Positions 1-7,387 of a stretch of 8,952 nt of DNA are shown piece after piece. The stretch comes from Robiginitomaculum sp. (GTDB lineage Bacteria; Pseudomonadota; Alphaproteobacteria; Caulobacterales; Maricaulaceae). Within the stretch, counting starts at the first letter, position 1. The number at the start of each line of letters is the position of its first letter. The position numbers and the translations under genes were made by a program. The notes under the pieces were generated by a model, which saw only the letters and a program-made list of their open reading frames with translations, made no database searches and was not told the origin of the DNA. The DNA is taken from NCBI GenBank assembly GCA_002733735.2, contig NVWT02000014.1, forward strand, positions 4,611 to 13,562. The letters run 5' to 3'.

Positions 1-1699
1 CGCCAAGCCAAAACACTGGTTTTGGGGTTTGATTATGCAGAAATAACGAAATTGCTATTAAGGGAATTGCCAGTAATTTCACTCTTGGTATCGCTATACA
101 AATCAAGATCAGAGCTAAGGATTGTAGAAATAATACAATTGCTGAACTTGCGCTAACACCTAATATTGCCCCTGGTAAGTTTGCGACAAAATCTGAAAAC
201 CGTAAAATTGTATCCAATCCGAAAGATGTTACCTTGAATACAGATGTTTCAAGGCCAAATGGCATAAGCAATATTCCCAAAAACAAACTAGGCATCACAA
301 GTATTGTAAAAAGCGGCATTGCCAATAAATTCCCTAAAAGCGAATAAATTGCAATTTTATTGAAATGCCAACTAGCAAATGGAGCGGTTGCAAACCCGGC
401 AACAAGACTGGTCATGGTGATGGCCAGCATGAAATACCCAAAGTTTATGACAAAACGCCAAAGAATATTATCCGGCATATTGGCATTCTTGCGCCGGTAT
501 AGCCAAGAACCGATGAATTGGTAGAATGAAATTAACGCTAAACTTGCCGCAAATGACATCTGAAATCCCGGGCTAATCACATATTCTGGGGTTAACAATG
601 CTACGAAAAATGCCGCAATAGAAATGGTGCGAATTGATAAGGCTCTACGCCCCAGTAAAACCGCAATAAAAATCATCGATAACATGATGAAGGCTCGTTG
701 CGCCGGAGCTGCCCCTCCAGAAATTAACAAATAAGCCAAAGCAGCAACAAGGCCAATAATTGCCGCTGGTTTTCGAGCATCAAATCGTGAACCTATCGCT
801 GGGATTGCCGCAAAAATCAGTGAAGCTATCCAAAACGCCATCCCTGCAACTAATGACATGTGCAAACCGGATATTGCCAATAAATGCCCAAGGCCAGCTT
901 CTCGAAAATAGGTTGCGGTCTCAATGTTAATCGCGCTTCTGTCGCCGGTAACAAGGGCGGCCGCAATGGCTCCTGTTTGTCCCGGTATTTTTTGGCGTAT
1001 TGATTTAGCCAATTTATACCTGATTTCATTGATCAATAAATTTACAGTCAAGGATTCGGGTTGTTGTAAAACTCTTAACCGGCCAAACGTGAAACCAGTC
1101 CCCCCTATTTGCTGGAACCACGCAGAACTTGCGAATGAAAACCCTCCAGGAATATTGGCTTGCGCCGGCGGTTCAATTTTGGCACGAAATTCGACTAAAG
1201 AGCCAATTTTTGCATCGCTTAGCGGAGCTCCTATTCGAACGTATTTTGGTAGTTGCTCTTTAGATAATCCATCTATTCCTGTTACTTTTATTAGGTATCT
1301 GGCTCGTTTTCCTGTTTCACGATCAATCTTGCTTAATTGGCCGTTCACTAACCAAGAGTTAGCTCCACTTGGTATTATTGGTGAACTAATTGCGATGCTA
1401 CGAATTTCAGCAATAACATAACCGCCAGCAAAGGCACAAACCATGGCTACAGCAAAAAATAGTTTTACGTTTTTAACCTGCCGCAAATACAAAAAAATTA
1501 GAAATGTGAGACTAATAACTAATGCCAGCGGCCCAGCCCAATAAGATGGTTCAATGTTGGGAGAAAGCCAAAATGCAATTCCAAAGCAAAACACCCATGG
1601 CGCCCAAAGTATAATGCTGCCTAATTTTGGTTCGGGGAAATAATTGGTAACTTGATGCCAAAACTTTTGGCTTACACGCCATTTGTGATAGTGTTTCAC
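1..1699 (-). CDS. comEC: ComEC/Rec2 family DNA-uptake channel protein (partial, 3' end outside window)
   Basis: Integral inner-membrane protein that forms the channel carrying single-stranded DNA into the cytoplasm during natural transformation. The minus frame is open from the left edge to a stop at 1793-1795, giving 566 visible codons when counted from a GTG at 1699. Residues about 30-100 hold hydrophobic segments of the N-terminal region, about 105-210 a soluble OB-fold-like region, and about 225 onward the polytopic competence domain. Family-like motifs seen are ALVTGDRSAI (247-256), HLLAISGLHMSL (272-283), PAQRAFIM (332-339), PGFQMSFAASLAL (377-389) and GNLLAMPL (456-463). Any C-terminal metallo-beta-lactamase-like domain would lie beyond the edge. 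The start is uncertain: no in-frame ATG precedes codon 86, inside the second hydrophobic stretch. GTG 1699, CTG 1723 (behind a purine-rich GGGAGAG) and TTG 1750 are the candidates. The gene is divergent from gltX. The family call is firm; activity in DNA uptake is inferred from the family. Confidence 0.93.
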   Translation of the reverse strand, partial: MKHYHKWRVSQKFWHQVTNYFPEPKLGSIILWAPWVFCFGIAFWLSPNIEPSYWAGPLALVISLTFLIFLYLRQVKNVKLFFAVAMVCAFAGGYVIAEIRSIAISSPIIPSGANSWLVNGQLSKIDRETGKRARYLIKVTGIDGLSKEQLPKYVRIGAPLSDAKIGSLVEFRAKIEPPAQANIPGGFSFASSAWFQQIGGTGFTFGRLRVLQQPESLTVNLLINEIRYKLAKSIRQKIPGQTGAIAAALVTGDRSAINIETATYFREAGLGHLLAISGLHMSLVAGMAFWIASLIFAAIPAIGSRFDARKPAAIIGLVAALAYLLISGGAAPAQRAFIMLSMIFIAVLLGRRALSIRTISIAAFFVALLTPEYVISPGFQMSFAASLALISFYQFIGSWLYRRKNANMPDNILWRFVINFGYFMLAITMTSLVAGFATAPFASWHFNKIAIYSLLGNLLAMPLFTILVMPSLFLGILLMPFGLETSVFKVTSFGLDTILRFSDFVANLPGAILGVSASSAIVLFLQSLALILICIAIPRVKLLAIPLIAISLFLHNQTPKPVFWLG

Positions 1700-1707
1700 A
1701 AAATTAT

Positions 1708-1722
1708 TGTCAGTAATTGACA
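1708..1722. repeat. Short inverted repeat TGTCA-n5-TGACA in the comEC leader
   Basis: A perfect 5-bp dyad (TGTCA, spacer GTAAT, TGACA) lies just upstream of the comEC GTG candidate, between it and the CTG candidate. On the plus strand its right arm also completes TTGACA, a perfect match to a -35 hexamer, but no -10-like hexamer follows at usual spacing. It could be a small operator or chance in AT-rich DNA. Confidence 0.3.
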
Positions 1723-1729
1723 GAATCGG

Positions 1730-1736
1730 CTCTCCC
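1730..1736 (-). promoter_or_regulatory. Possible ribosome binding site for comEC at a non-ATG start
   Basis: The minus strand reads GGGAGAG here, the only Shine-Dalgarno-like run upstream of comEC. It sits 6 nt before an in-frame CTG (1723) and 3 nt before an ATT (1726), but 30 nt before the GTG at 1699. If it is a true ribosome binding site, comEC starts at CTG 1723 and gains eight residues. No in-frame ATG competes. This is inference from spacing alone. Confidence 0.35.
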
Positions 1737-1751
1737 TTTTTGCACGCCAAT

Positions 1752-1775
1752 AAAGAGTAACACGTATTGCTCTTT
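1752..1775. promoter_or_regulatory. Imperfect 24-bp palindrome between divergent comEC and gltX (candidate operator)
   Basis: Arms AAAGAG (1752-1757) and CTCTTT (1770-1775) are perfect reverse complements, and the centre is the self-complementary ACGT (1762-1765). Overall 20 of 24 positions obey dyad symmetry; only the pairs 1758/1769 and 1761/1766 fail. The centre lies about 42 bp upstream of the gltX ATG and 64 bp from the comEC GTG, in the only real intergenic stretch of the window. The place and symmetry suit a dimeric regulator, but I recognise no known operator: it is not the GTTC-type LexA box of alphaproteobacteria. A transcript hairpin is the alternative; it is not a terminator, since no T-tract of more than three follows on the plus strand. 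Confidence 0.45.
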
Positions 1776-1794
1776 GTGGCTTGCCAGACGTATC

Positions 1795-1798
1795 AGGA
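1795..1798 (+). promoter_or_regulatory. Ribosome binding site deciding the gltX start
   Basis: AGGA lies 7 nt before the ATG at 1806. This favours that ATG over an in-frame TTG at 1767, which would add 13 residues before the conserved GluRS N-terminus and has no such site in front. Confidence 0.7.
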
Positions 1799-1805
1799 AT
1801 ATTTG

Positions 1806-3215
1806 ATGACTAAAATAGTAACTAGATTTGCCCCCTCCCCAACCGGCTCGTTGCATATTGGTGGAGCTAGAACCGCTCTTTTTAACTGGTTATTTGCTAG
1901 GCATCATGGTGGAAAGTTTCTTATGCGCATTGAGGACACGGATCAGGTTCGCTCTACTAAAGAAGCTAAGCAAGCAATTTTTGATGGTATGCAATGGTTA
2001 GGTTTAGACACTGACGGCCCAGTAATAATGCAAAGCCAACAAATCGAGAGGCACCAAGAAATAGTCAAGCAACTGCTTACTGCTGGCAATGCATACCCCT
2101 GCTTTATGACAGCGGAGGAATTGGCAGCGGAAAAGCTACTCGCAAGAGAGCAAAAGCGCAGATTTTACTCACCATGGCGCGACAAACAAGCAAATGAACG
2201 ACCAGCAGATAAACCATTTGTTGTTCGATTAAAGGCGCCAATTGATGGCACCACTATCATATTTGATAAAGTACAAGGACAAGTGGAATTACAAAACCAA
2301 CAATTAGATGATTTAGTACTATTACGATCAGATGGCTCTGCAACTTATATGCTAGCAGTAGTGGTTGACGACCATGATATGGGCATTACTCATATTATTC
2401 GTGGCGATGATCATTTGGTAAATGCTGCAAGGCAAATTTTGGTTTATCAAGCCATGAATTGGCAAGTACCTAAATTCGCGCATATTCCACTAATCCATGG
2501 ACCAGATGGAAAGAAACTATCCAAACGGCATGGCGCATTGGGTATAGATGCCTATAAAGCCATGGGTTACTTACCAGAAGCAATAGTAAATTACCTGCTA
2601 CGTTTAGGTTGGTCAGATGGAGATAAAGAGTTCTTTAGCATAGAACAGGCAATTTCTGCATTCTCGTTGTCTGGTATAAATAAGGGACCCTCAAGGTTAG
2701 ATTTTGATAAAATGGCGCACGTAAATAGCCATTATATTAAAAATGCCGATCAAACTAGATTGGCCGAATTAGTATTTGAGTATGCAAAAGAACAAGATGA
2801 CAAGTCATTTTCAATTGCTGAACAAGAGCTGGTTCGCAATGCTTTACCGCATTTGTTATCCCGCGTTAAATTGATCCCGGATATTCTAACGCAAACAGAA
2901 TTCTTAACTCAAAACAGACCGATAGAGATCAGTGAAAAAGGTAAGAAACAAATTGATCAACAGAAAATGCAATACCTTGGAGAATTAAGATCAGAATTAA
3001 ATGATCTATCTAACTGGAATGAAAATACTTTGCAGTCCTGTTTAAAGGAATTTGCCAGTAAACAAGGTATTGGGTTTGGCAAATTTGGACCAATTTTACG
3101 CCTAGCAGTAACGGGGGGAAAGCCTTCACCCGATTTAGCTGTGTTATGTTACTTATTAGGGCGTAAAGAAACCCTAAGCCGTATAGACGATTTATTGGAT
3201 TTAGAGGTAAAGTAA
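1806..3215 (+). CDS. gltX: Glutamyl-tRNA synthetase
   Basis: Class I aminoacyl-tRNA synthetase that charges tRNA(Glu) with glutamate in the cytoplasm. The product has 469 residues, normal for bacterial GluRS. The ATP-binding signatures are present: HIGG at 17-20 in SPTGSLHIGGARTALFNW, and KLSKR at 237-241 (the KMSKS-type loop). IEDTD (42-46) and the IIRGDDH stretch (197-203) are also typical. The helical anticodon-binding region fills about 300-469 and ends with the RLAVTGGKPSPDL segment (432-444). Only one cysteine (C99) lies where E. coli GluRS carries a cysteine-rich zinc site, so zinc binding there is unlikely. The start is the ATG with AGGA 7 nt upstream. Many alphaproteobacteria carry two gltX copies and use a GatCAB route for Gln-tRNA; whether this enzyme also charges tRNA(Gln) cannot be judged here. 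gltA follows after 39 bp on the same strand, so co-transcription is plausible. Confidence 0.97.
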   Translation: MTKIVTRFAPSPTGSLHIGGARTALFNWLFARHHGGKFLMRIEDTDQVRSTKEAKQAIFDGMQWLGLDTDGPVIMQSQQIERHQEIVKQLLTAGNAYPCFMTAEELAAEKLLAREQKRRFYSPWRDKQANERPADKPFVVRLKAPIDGTTIIFDKVQGQVELQNQQLDDLVLLRSDGSATYMLAVVVDDHDMGITHIIRGDDHLVNAARQILVYQAMNWQVPKFAHIPLIHGPDGKKLSKRHGALGIDAYKAMGYLPEAIVNYLLRLGWSDGDKEFFSIEQAISAFSLSGINKGPSRLDFDKMAHVNSHYIKNADQTRLAELVFEYAKEQDDKSFSIAEQELVRNALPHLLSRVKLIPDILTQTEFLTQNRPIEISEKGKKQIDQQKMQYLGELRSELNDLSNWNENTLQSCLKEFASKQGIGFGKFGPILRLAVTGGKPSPDLAVLCYLLGRKETLSRIDDLLDLEVK

Positions 3216-3216
3216 C

Positions 3217-3239
3217 AAAAAACGAATCATAAAAAACGA
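3217..3239 (+). repeat. Nine-base direct repeat in the gltX-gltA gap
   Basis: AAAAAACGA occurs at 3217-3225 and again at 3231-3239, 14 bp apart start to start. The second copy runs into the gltA ribosome binding region (GGGAAG at 3241-3246, 8 nt before the ATG). It may be chance in an A-rich spacer or an A-rich translation-enhancing leader. Confidence 0.35.
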
Positions 3240-3254
3240 TGGGAAGTATCAATC

Positions 3255-4562
3255 ATGGACATTAAGATCAAAAACTCTGGTGAAGCAAAGTTAACAACCC
3301 CAAATGGTGATAGTTATTCATTACCTACCTATTCGGGATCGGTTGGTCCAGATGTGATTGATATACGAAGTTTGTATCGTGATAGTGGTATGTTCACTTT
3401 TGATCCCGGCTTCACTTCAACGGCTAGCTGTGAGTCACAAATCACATATATTGATGGTGATTTGGGTACGCTATTATATCGTGGTTACCCAATTGAGCAG
3501 TTGGCCGAGCAGTCAAGTTTCCTTGAGGTCAGTTTTTTACTACTAAACGGTCAGTTACCTGATGCAAAACAGCTGCAAGACTTCACCCATTCAGTTACTT
3601 ATCACACTATGCTTCATGCGCAGTTCGACGCATTCTTTAATGGTTTTCGTAGAGATGCACATCCAATGGCGATTGTTTGTGGTGCTGTTGGCGCTCTTTC
3701 CGCATTTTACCATGATTCAACAGATATCAATGATCCAGAGCAAAGAAGAATCGCAAGTTTACGGATGATTGCAAAAATGCCGACTATCGCAGCTAGAGCA
3801 TATAAGTTCTCAATTGGGCAACCGTTTGTTGAACCAAGAAATGAACTTTCATATTCAGAGAATTTTTTACGAATGTGTTTTGCTGTTCCCTGTGAAGACT
3901 ATGAAGTCAAAAAAGTTCTTGCGAGGGCAATGGATCGGATATTCATATTGCATGCGGATCATGAGCAAAATGCCTCCACCTCCACTGTCCGGTTAGCCGG
4001 CTCATCCGGAGCCAATCCATTTGCATGTATCGCAGCTGGCGTTGCTTGTCTTTGGGGGCCAGCTCATGGTGGAGCGAATGAAGCGGCATTAAATATGCTA
4101 AACGAAATTGGATCTGTTGACAGGATCCCTGAGTACATTCGGCGGGCGAAGGATAAAAACGATCCTTTCCGGCTTATGGGCTTTGGCCACCGCGTTTACA
4201 AAAACTATGATCCTAGAGCCAAAGTAATGCAAAAAACATGTCACGAAGTTCTTGAAATTACCGGTCAAAAAAATGATCCAATTTTACAAGTAGCAATGGA
4301 ATTAGAGCGCATTGCTCTTAGTGATGAATATTTCATTGAGAAAAAATTATACCCAAATATAGATTTTTATTCAGGCATAACATTAAAAGCTATGGGCTTT
4401 CCGACAACTATGTTTACTGTGTTATTTGCATTAGCTAGAACTGTCGGGTGGATTGCTCAATGGTCAGAAATGCTTAGTGACCCAAGCCAGAAAATCGGTC
4501 GCCCTAGACAAATATATACCGGGGCGCCAAGTCGCGATTATTTACCAGTTTCTAAGCGCTGA
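3255..4562 (+). CDS. gltA: Citrate synthase (type II, hexameric class)
   Basis: Condenses acetyl-CoA with oxaloacetate to citrate, the entry step of the TCA cycle. The product has 435 residues, typical of the Gram-negative type II enzyme with an N-terminal beta-rich extension. The catalytic triad expected from E. coli is visible: H271 in WGPAHGGANEAAL, H312 in GFGHRVYKNYDPRA and D370 in YPNIDFYSG. The oxaloacetate-binding histidine is H236 in HADHEQNAST, and the C-terminal RPRQIYTG (416-423) supplies substrate arginines. Type II enzymes are often inhibited allosterically by NADH; I did not verify that site. The start is supported by GGGAAG 8 nt upstream and by the usual distance to the SGSVGPDVIDIRSLY segment. 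It lies 39 bp after gltX, and its last 25 bp overlap the 3' end of lpxB on the opposite strand. A weak terminator-like hairpin begins at its stop codon. Confidence 0.98.
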   Translation: MDIKIKNSGEAKLTTPNGDSYSLPTYSGSVGPDVIDIRSLYRDSGMFTFDPGFTSTASCESQITYIDGDLGTLLYRGYPIEQLAEQSSFLEVSFLLLNGQLPDAKQLQDFTHSVTYHTMLHAQFDAFFNGFRRDAHPMAIVCGAVGALSAFYHDSTDINDPEQRRIASLRMIAKMPTIAARAYKFSIGQPFVEPRNELSYSENFLRMCFAVPCEDYEVKKVLARAMDRIFILHADHEQNASTSTVRLAGSSGANPFACIAAGVACLWGPAHGGANEAALNMLNEIGSVDRIPEYIRRAKDKNDPFRLMGFGHRVYKNYDPRAKVMQKTCHEVLEITGQKNDPILQVAMELERIALSDEYFIEKKLYPNIDFYSGITLKAMGFPTTMFTVLFALARTVGWIAQWSEMLSDPSQKIGRPRQIYTGAPSRDYLPVSKR

Positions 4563-5716
4563 TCCAATAAACTTAGGACTTTTTTTGCGGCGATTTCACT
4601 GGGGTTACCGGTTTGCCCCCGCATTTGCGCAACAACAGTTTTTAGCTTTTTCTTGATTAAATTCCGTTGATCTGGGCTTTGTAGCATTGTTGCTAGGCTA
4701 TTAGCTAAATTTTGCGCTGTGCAACGAAGGTTTATAAATTCTGGAAATATTTCTTCATCAGCTGATAAATTTATTAAACTGGCAAATCGGGCTTTAAACA
4801 TTAACTTTTGTAAAACCACACCAAGCCAGCCACCAATACGATATGCAACAACAGTCGGCACACCCGCATCAGCCAATTCCAAAGTTACCGTTCCAGAGCA
4901 AGCCAGAGATAAATCAATATTAGAAAACACCTCTATTTTTGCAACTTCATCAAGTAATATAATATTCTGTAGCCGCTTATCCTCAATAGCCATTGAACGA
5001 ACTAAAGTCGCAATATTATCCGAAAGCGGAGCAACGATTACTAAGTCAGGGTATTCCTTTTTTACTATTTCAATAGCGGTTAACATGACATTGCAAAGCT
5101 GTTTAATTTCATTTTCTCGCGAACCTAAAAAAACACCAATTAGTGGTTGGTTTTTCGGGTTATACTTTTCTAAAGTCGAACCAATAAAATTGTTCTTGTG
5201 ATTATATAAAGCTGGATTACCAACAAAAGTGGTTTTTAGGCCCTCATTTTCAAAAAAATGCCCGTCAAATGTGTGGATAGTGAGCAGGTGATCATAATAT
5301 GTAGCAGTAGTCTTTGCTCGCCCGGGTCGTGTAGCGAACACTTGCGGCCCAACATATTTTATCAGTAATGTTTCAGGCAAAAGTTTTTTTATCTGCTTGG
5401 CAACTCTAATAGTGAAACCCCAAGAATCGATCAAAACAACCACTTGTGGATTATGTTCTACAATTTTCTTAACTGTTTCATTTACTAGGGTTTTAACTTT
5501 TGAGTAAATACGCAACCCATCAATCAGACCGACAACGGCTAAGGCACTTACATCTACCGAGCTGGCAACCCCAAGGTCGGCCATCTTTGAGCCGCCAATT
5601 CCTTTTATATTTAAATTTTCAGTTGAATTTTTTCTTAACTGTTGAATTAAGTACGCACCTAATTGATCCCCACTTGGTTCAACAGCTAAGATAAAAATCT
5701 TTCTTGTACTATCCAT
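4538..5716 (-). CDS. lpxB: Lipid-A-disaccharide synthase
   Basis: Family GT19 glycosyltransferase at the inner face of the inner membrane. It joins UDP-2,3-diacylglucosamine to lipid X to make the beta-1,6-linked disaccharide 1-phosphate. From the ATG at 5716 the product is 392 residues, normal for LpxB. The N-terminal Rossmann signature EPSGDQLGAYL lies at 13-23. D97 in VVLIDSWGF and R200 in FLGSREN fall where E. coli LpxB has its essential Asp98 and Arg201. The sugar-nucleotide motif ACSGTVTLELADAGVPTV spans 272-289. A TTG two codons upstream (5722) would overlap lpxI by 4 nt; I prefer the ATG, 2 nt after the lpxI stop, with a weak GAG run upstream. VGNPAL (165-170) carries Asn where many LpxB have VGHP. 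YVGPQVFATRPGRA (121-134) looks sphingomonad-like from memory. It is the last gene of the lpx operon and ends inside gltA. Confidence 0.96.
   Translation of the reverse strand: MDSTRKIFILAVEPSGDQLGAYLIQQLRKNSTENLNIKGIGGSKMADLGVASSVDVSALAVVGLIDGLRIYSKVKTLVNETVKKIVEHNPQVVVLIDSWGFTIRVAKQIKKLLPETLLIKYVGPQVFATRPGRAKTTATYYDHLLTIHTFDGHFFENEGLKTTFVGNPALYNHKNNFIGSTLEKYNPKNQPLIGVFLGSRENEIKQLCNVMLTAIEIVKKEYPDLVIVAPLSDNIATLVRSMAIEDKRLQNIILLDEVAKIEVFSNIDLSLACSGTVTLELADAGVPTVVAYRIGGWLGVVLQKLMFKARFASLINLSADEEIFPEFINLRCTAQNLANSLATMLQSPDQRNLIKKKLKTVVAQMRGQTGNPSEIAAKKVLSLLDQRLETGK
4550..4586 (+). terminator. Possible weak rho-independent terminator for gltA
   Basis: TTCTAAG (4550-4556) can pair with CTTAGGA (4572-4578) with one G-U pair, leaving a 15-nt loop. 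C and then seven T (4580-4586) follow. The stem is AU-rich and the loop is large, so termination would be weak. The structure spans the gltA stop codon and lies inside lpxB coding sequence on the other strand, so lpxB codons constrain it. The call rests on position plus the T-tract. Confidence 0.35.
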
Positions 5717-5718
5717 AA

Positions 5719-6600
5719 TCAATTATTCTCGGAATTATTTTGCTCATTTATTCCTACCAAAAACAATCCATTTTCTTCAGCCAAAGAGCACATCAAGTCC
5801 CTATCAATCAAGAAAGTCTTACCCGCAACAAAGCCAATACCAGACAAACCTGCCTCTATAGCCAATTGCACAGTTTTTATACCAAGAGTTGGCATATCCA
5901 CTTTTTCTTCCTGATTGGGTTTCATGCATTTCACCAACACACCAGCACGTTTGACAGAGCTTCCACGAATATTTTCGTCCAAATCAGCGCATCTACGTAA
6001 CATCTCATCTGTTCCTTCTTGGGCTTCCACTGCAAGAACCAAACCATTACAAACCACAGCGCCCTGCCCAATATCCAGTTGACCTATTGCACGCGCAATT
6101 TCATAAGCCTTTTTTATGTCCAATAAGTCCCGCTTTGACGCAGAGGTGTTATTAAGTAGCCCCAATGGAGCAATAATATCATCGATAATCTCTTGGGGAG
6201 CAATAATTTGAAAGCCTTCTTTTTCAAATAGCCTTATAATCGCGCGTAATAAAAAATCATCACCTTTACTTGCAGCAAGTAATATCGCTGGTAAATTTCT
6301 TAAGCCATACGCATCCAGTTTCAATTTGCTAAAGTCAGGGCGATTAATTTTCCCTGCAAAACAAACACTTTTACAGCCTGCATCATGCAATGATTTAAAT
6401 ATTTTACTTATCGAGCCAATGGCAAACCAAGGGTCATTTTCAGAAAAAGCATTCTGATCAGAAATTCCATTTAGCAATATGTTATGAACCGGTATTTGCA
6501 AGATCTTTGCTCTCTTATATACCAGCACAGGTAAATCACCGGCACCAACTATAAGTCCAAGCCTGCCAATTTTAGTGCAAAGTTTATCTTCATTTAACAT
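5719..6600 (-). CDS. lpxI: UDP-2,3-diacylglucosamine diphosphatase, LpxI type
   Basis: Hydrolyses UDP-2,3-diacylglucosamine to lipid X and UMP, the fourth step of lipid A synthesis. LpxI is unrelated to LpxH and replaces it in most alphaproteobacteria. The product has 293 residues, near the family's usual 270-290. Visible features are the N-terminal GLIVGAGDLP (15-24), FAGKINRPDF (81-90), KGDDFLLRAIIRLFE (112-126), QEGTDEMLRRC (194-204) and VDMPTLGIKTVQLAIEAGLSGI (234-255). D235 in the last probably corresponds to the catalytic Asp225 of the Caulobacter enzyme; I infer this from the motif, not from an alignment. The ATG start overlaps the end of lpxA by 11 bp and has no clear ribosome binding site, which suggests translational coupling. 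lpxB follows 2 nt after its stop and uses its product. Confidence 0.95.
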   Translation of the reverse strand: MLNEDKLCTKIGRLGLIVGAGDLPVLVYKRAKILQIPVHNILLNGISDQNAFSENDPWFAIGSISKIFKSLHDAGCKSVCFAGKINRPDFSKLKLDAYGLRNLPAILLAASKGDDFLLRAIIRLFEKEGFQIIAPQEIIDDIIAPLGLLNNTSASKRDLLDIKKAYEIARAIGQLDIGQGAVVCNGLVLAVEAQEGTDEMLRRCADLDENIRGSSVKRAGVLVKCMKPNQEEKVDMPTLGIKTVQLAIEAGLSGIGFVAGKTFLIDRDLMCSLAEENGLFLVGINEQNNSENN

Positions 6601-7387
6601 CGGGTAAACACAAGGAACGTTTTCTAGTGCCAGTTATAAAATTAATGATTTCAATCACTTCAGAAGTATCATTAAACTCTTTTTGAACATCTTTGACCCT
6701 TTGTTCAAAAACACCTTCTTTTTGAAATAACTTGCGATATGCGGAACGCATATTCTTAATAGTTGCACTGGAAACCTTTCTTCTTTTTAAGCCTACAGTA
6801 TTTAAGCCTGCCAAAGTAGCGTGATTGCCAAGAGCCATCGCATAAGGAATTACATCTTTTGTTACTAAAGACATGCTGCCGATAAATGCGTAATTCCCAA
6901 CAGAACAAAACTGATGTACGCCAGACATTGCTCCAATATTACACCCATTACCAATAACAGCATGACCGCCAATAGCAGCGCTTTGAGCGAATACTACATC
7001 ATCACCGACTATACAGTCATGCGCAATGTGAGAGCCGGCCATGAAATACCCGCGATCACCAATGCGGGTTTCGCTTCGACCATTTTTTGTTCCACAATGC
7101 ATGGTTACATATTCTCTAATTACTGTATCACAGCCAATAAATAATCTAGACATTTCTCCCGTAAAACTTTTATCTTGTGGTGGATGCCCCAAGGCTGCGA
7201 ATGAGAACACCTCGCTTCTAGCACCGATCTCTACAGTTTTGCTAATATGTACATGAGGATGAACTATTACGTTATCGCGCAAAATAGCCCCTGATTCAAT
7301 AATGCTATACGCGCCAATTTTTACATTAGTCGCAATTTCTGCACCTTTAGATACAATAGCTGTTGGATGAATTAACGGTTCTTCCAT
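6590..7387 (-). CDS. lpxA: UDP-N-acetylglucosamine O-acyltransferase
   Basis: Transfers a 3-hydroxyacyl chain from ACP to the 3-OH of UDP-GlcNAc, the first step of lipid A synthesis, in the cytoplasm as a trimer. The product has 265 residues (E. coli 262). Left-handed beta-helix hexapeptide repeats fill about 5-185, and a helical C-terminal domain follows from about 195. H123 in SHIAHDCIVG matches the general base His125 of E. coli. H189 and N196 in GNHATLAGLN match the residues that hold UDP-GlcNAc, and KRR (201-203) the ACP/nucleotide-binding arginines. S171 sits where E. coli has the chain-length ruler Gly173. The ATG overlaps the fabZ TAA by one base, with GAG just upstream in fabZ. It lies between fabZ and lpxI in the lipid A operon. 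Confidence 0.97.
   Translation of the reverse strand: MEEPLIHPTAIVSKGAEIATNVKIGAYSIIESGAILRDNVIVHPHVHISKTVEIGARSEVFSFAALGHPPQDKSFTGEMSRLFIGCDTVIREYVTMHCGTKNGRSETRIGDRGYFMAGSHIAHDCIVGDDVVFAQSAAIGGHAVIGNGCNIGAMSGVHQFCSVGNYAFIGSMSLVTKDVIPYAMALGNHATLAGLNTVGLKRRKVSSATIKNMRSAYRKLFQKEGVFEQRVKDVQKEFNDTSEVIEIINFITGTRKRSLCLPDVK

Noticed and set aside
924..1421. Plus-strand open frame of 165 codons
   Set aside because: It lies wholly antisense to comEC, whose minus-strand translation shows conserved motifs such as ALVTGDRSAI over the same bases. Its own product has no recognisable features.
1717..1768. Sigma-70-type promoter for gltX
   Set aside because: TTGACA at 1717-1722 is a perfect -35, but the hexamer 17 nt later is TTGCAC. 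The other pairing, TTGCAC/CGTATT, matches only three of six positions in each box.
1767..1805. TTG start 13 codons upstream of gltX
   Set aside because: The extension precedes the conserved GluRS N-terminus, has no ribosome binding site, and overlaps the palindrome. The ATG at 1806 has AGGA at 7 nt.
3010..3252. Minus-strand open frame of 80 codons over the gltX end
   Set aside because: Antisense to the conserved GltX C-terminus, with no ribosome binding site or family resemblance.
4005..4020. Hairpin GGCTC/GAGCC inside gltA
   Set aside because: It encodes the conserved AGSSGANPF region and has no following T-tract; codon constraint explains it.
4719..5201. Plus-strand open frame of 160 codons
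   Set aside because: Antisense to lpxB, which is intact with its catalytic motifs here; the predicted protein looks like a low-complexity shadow.
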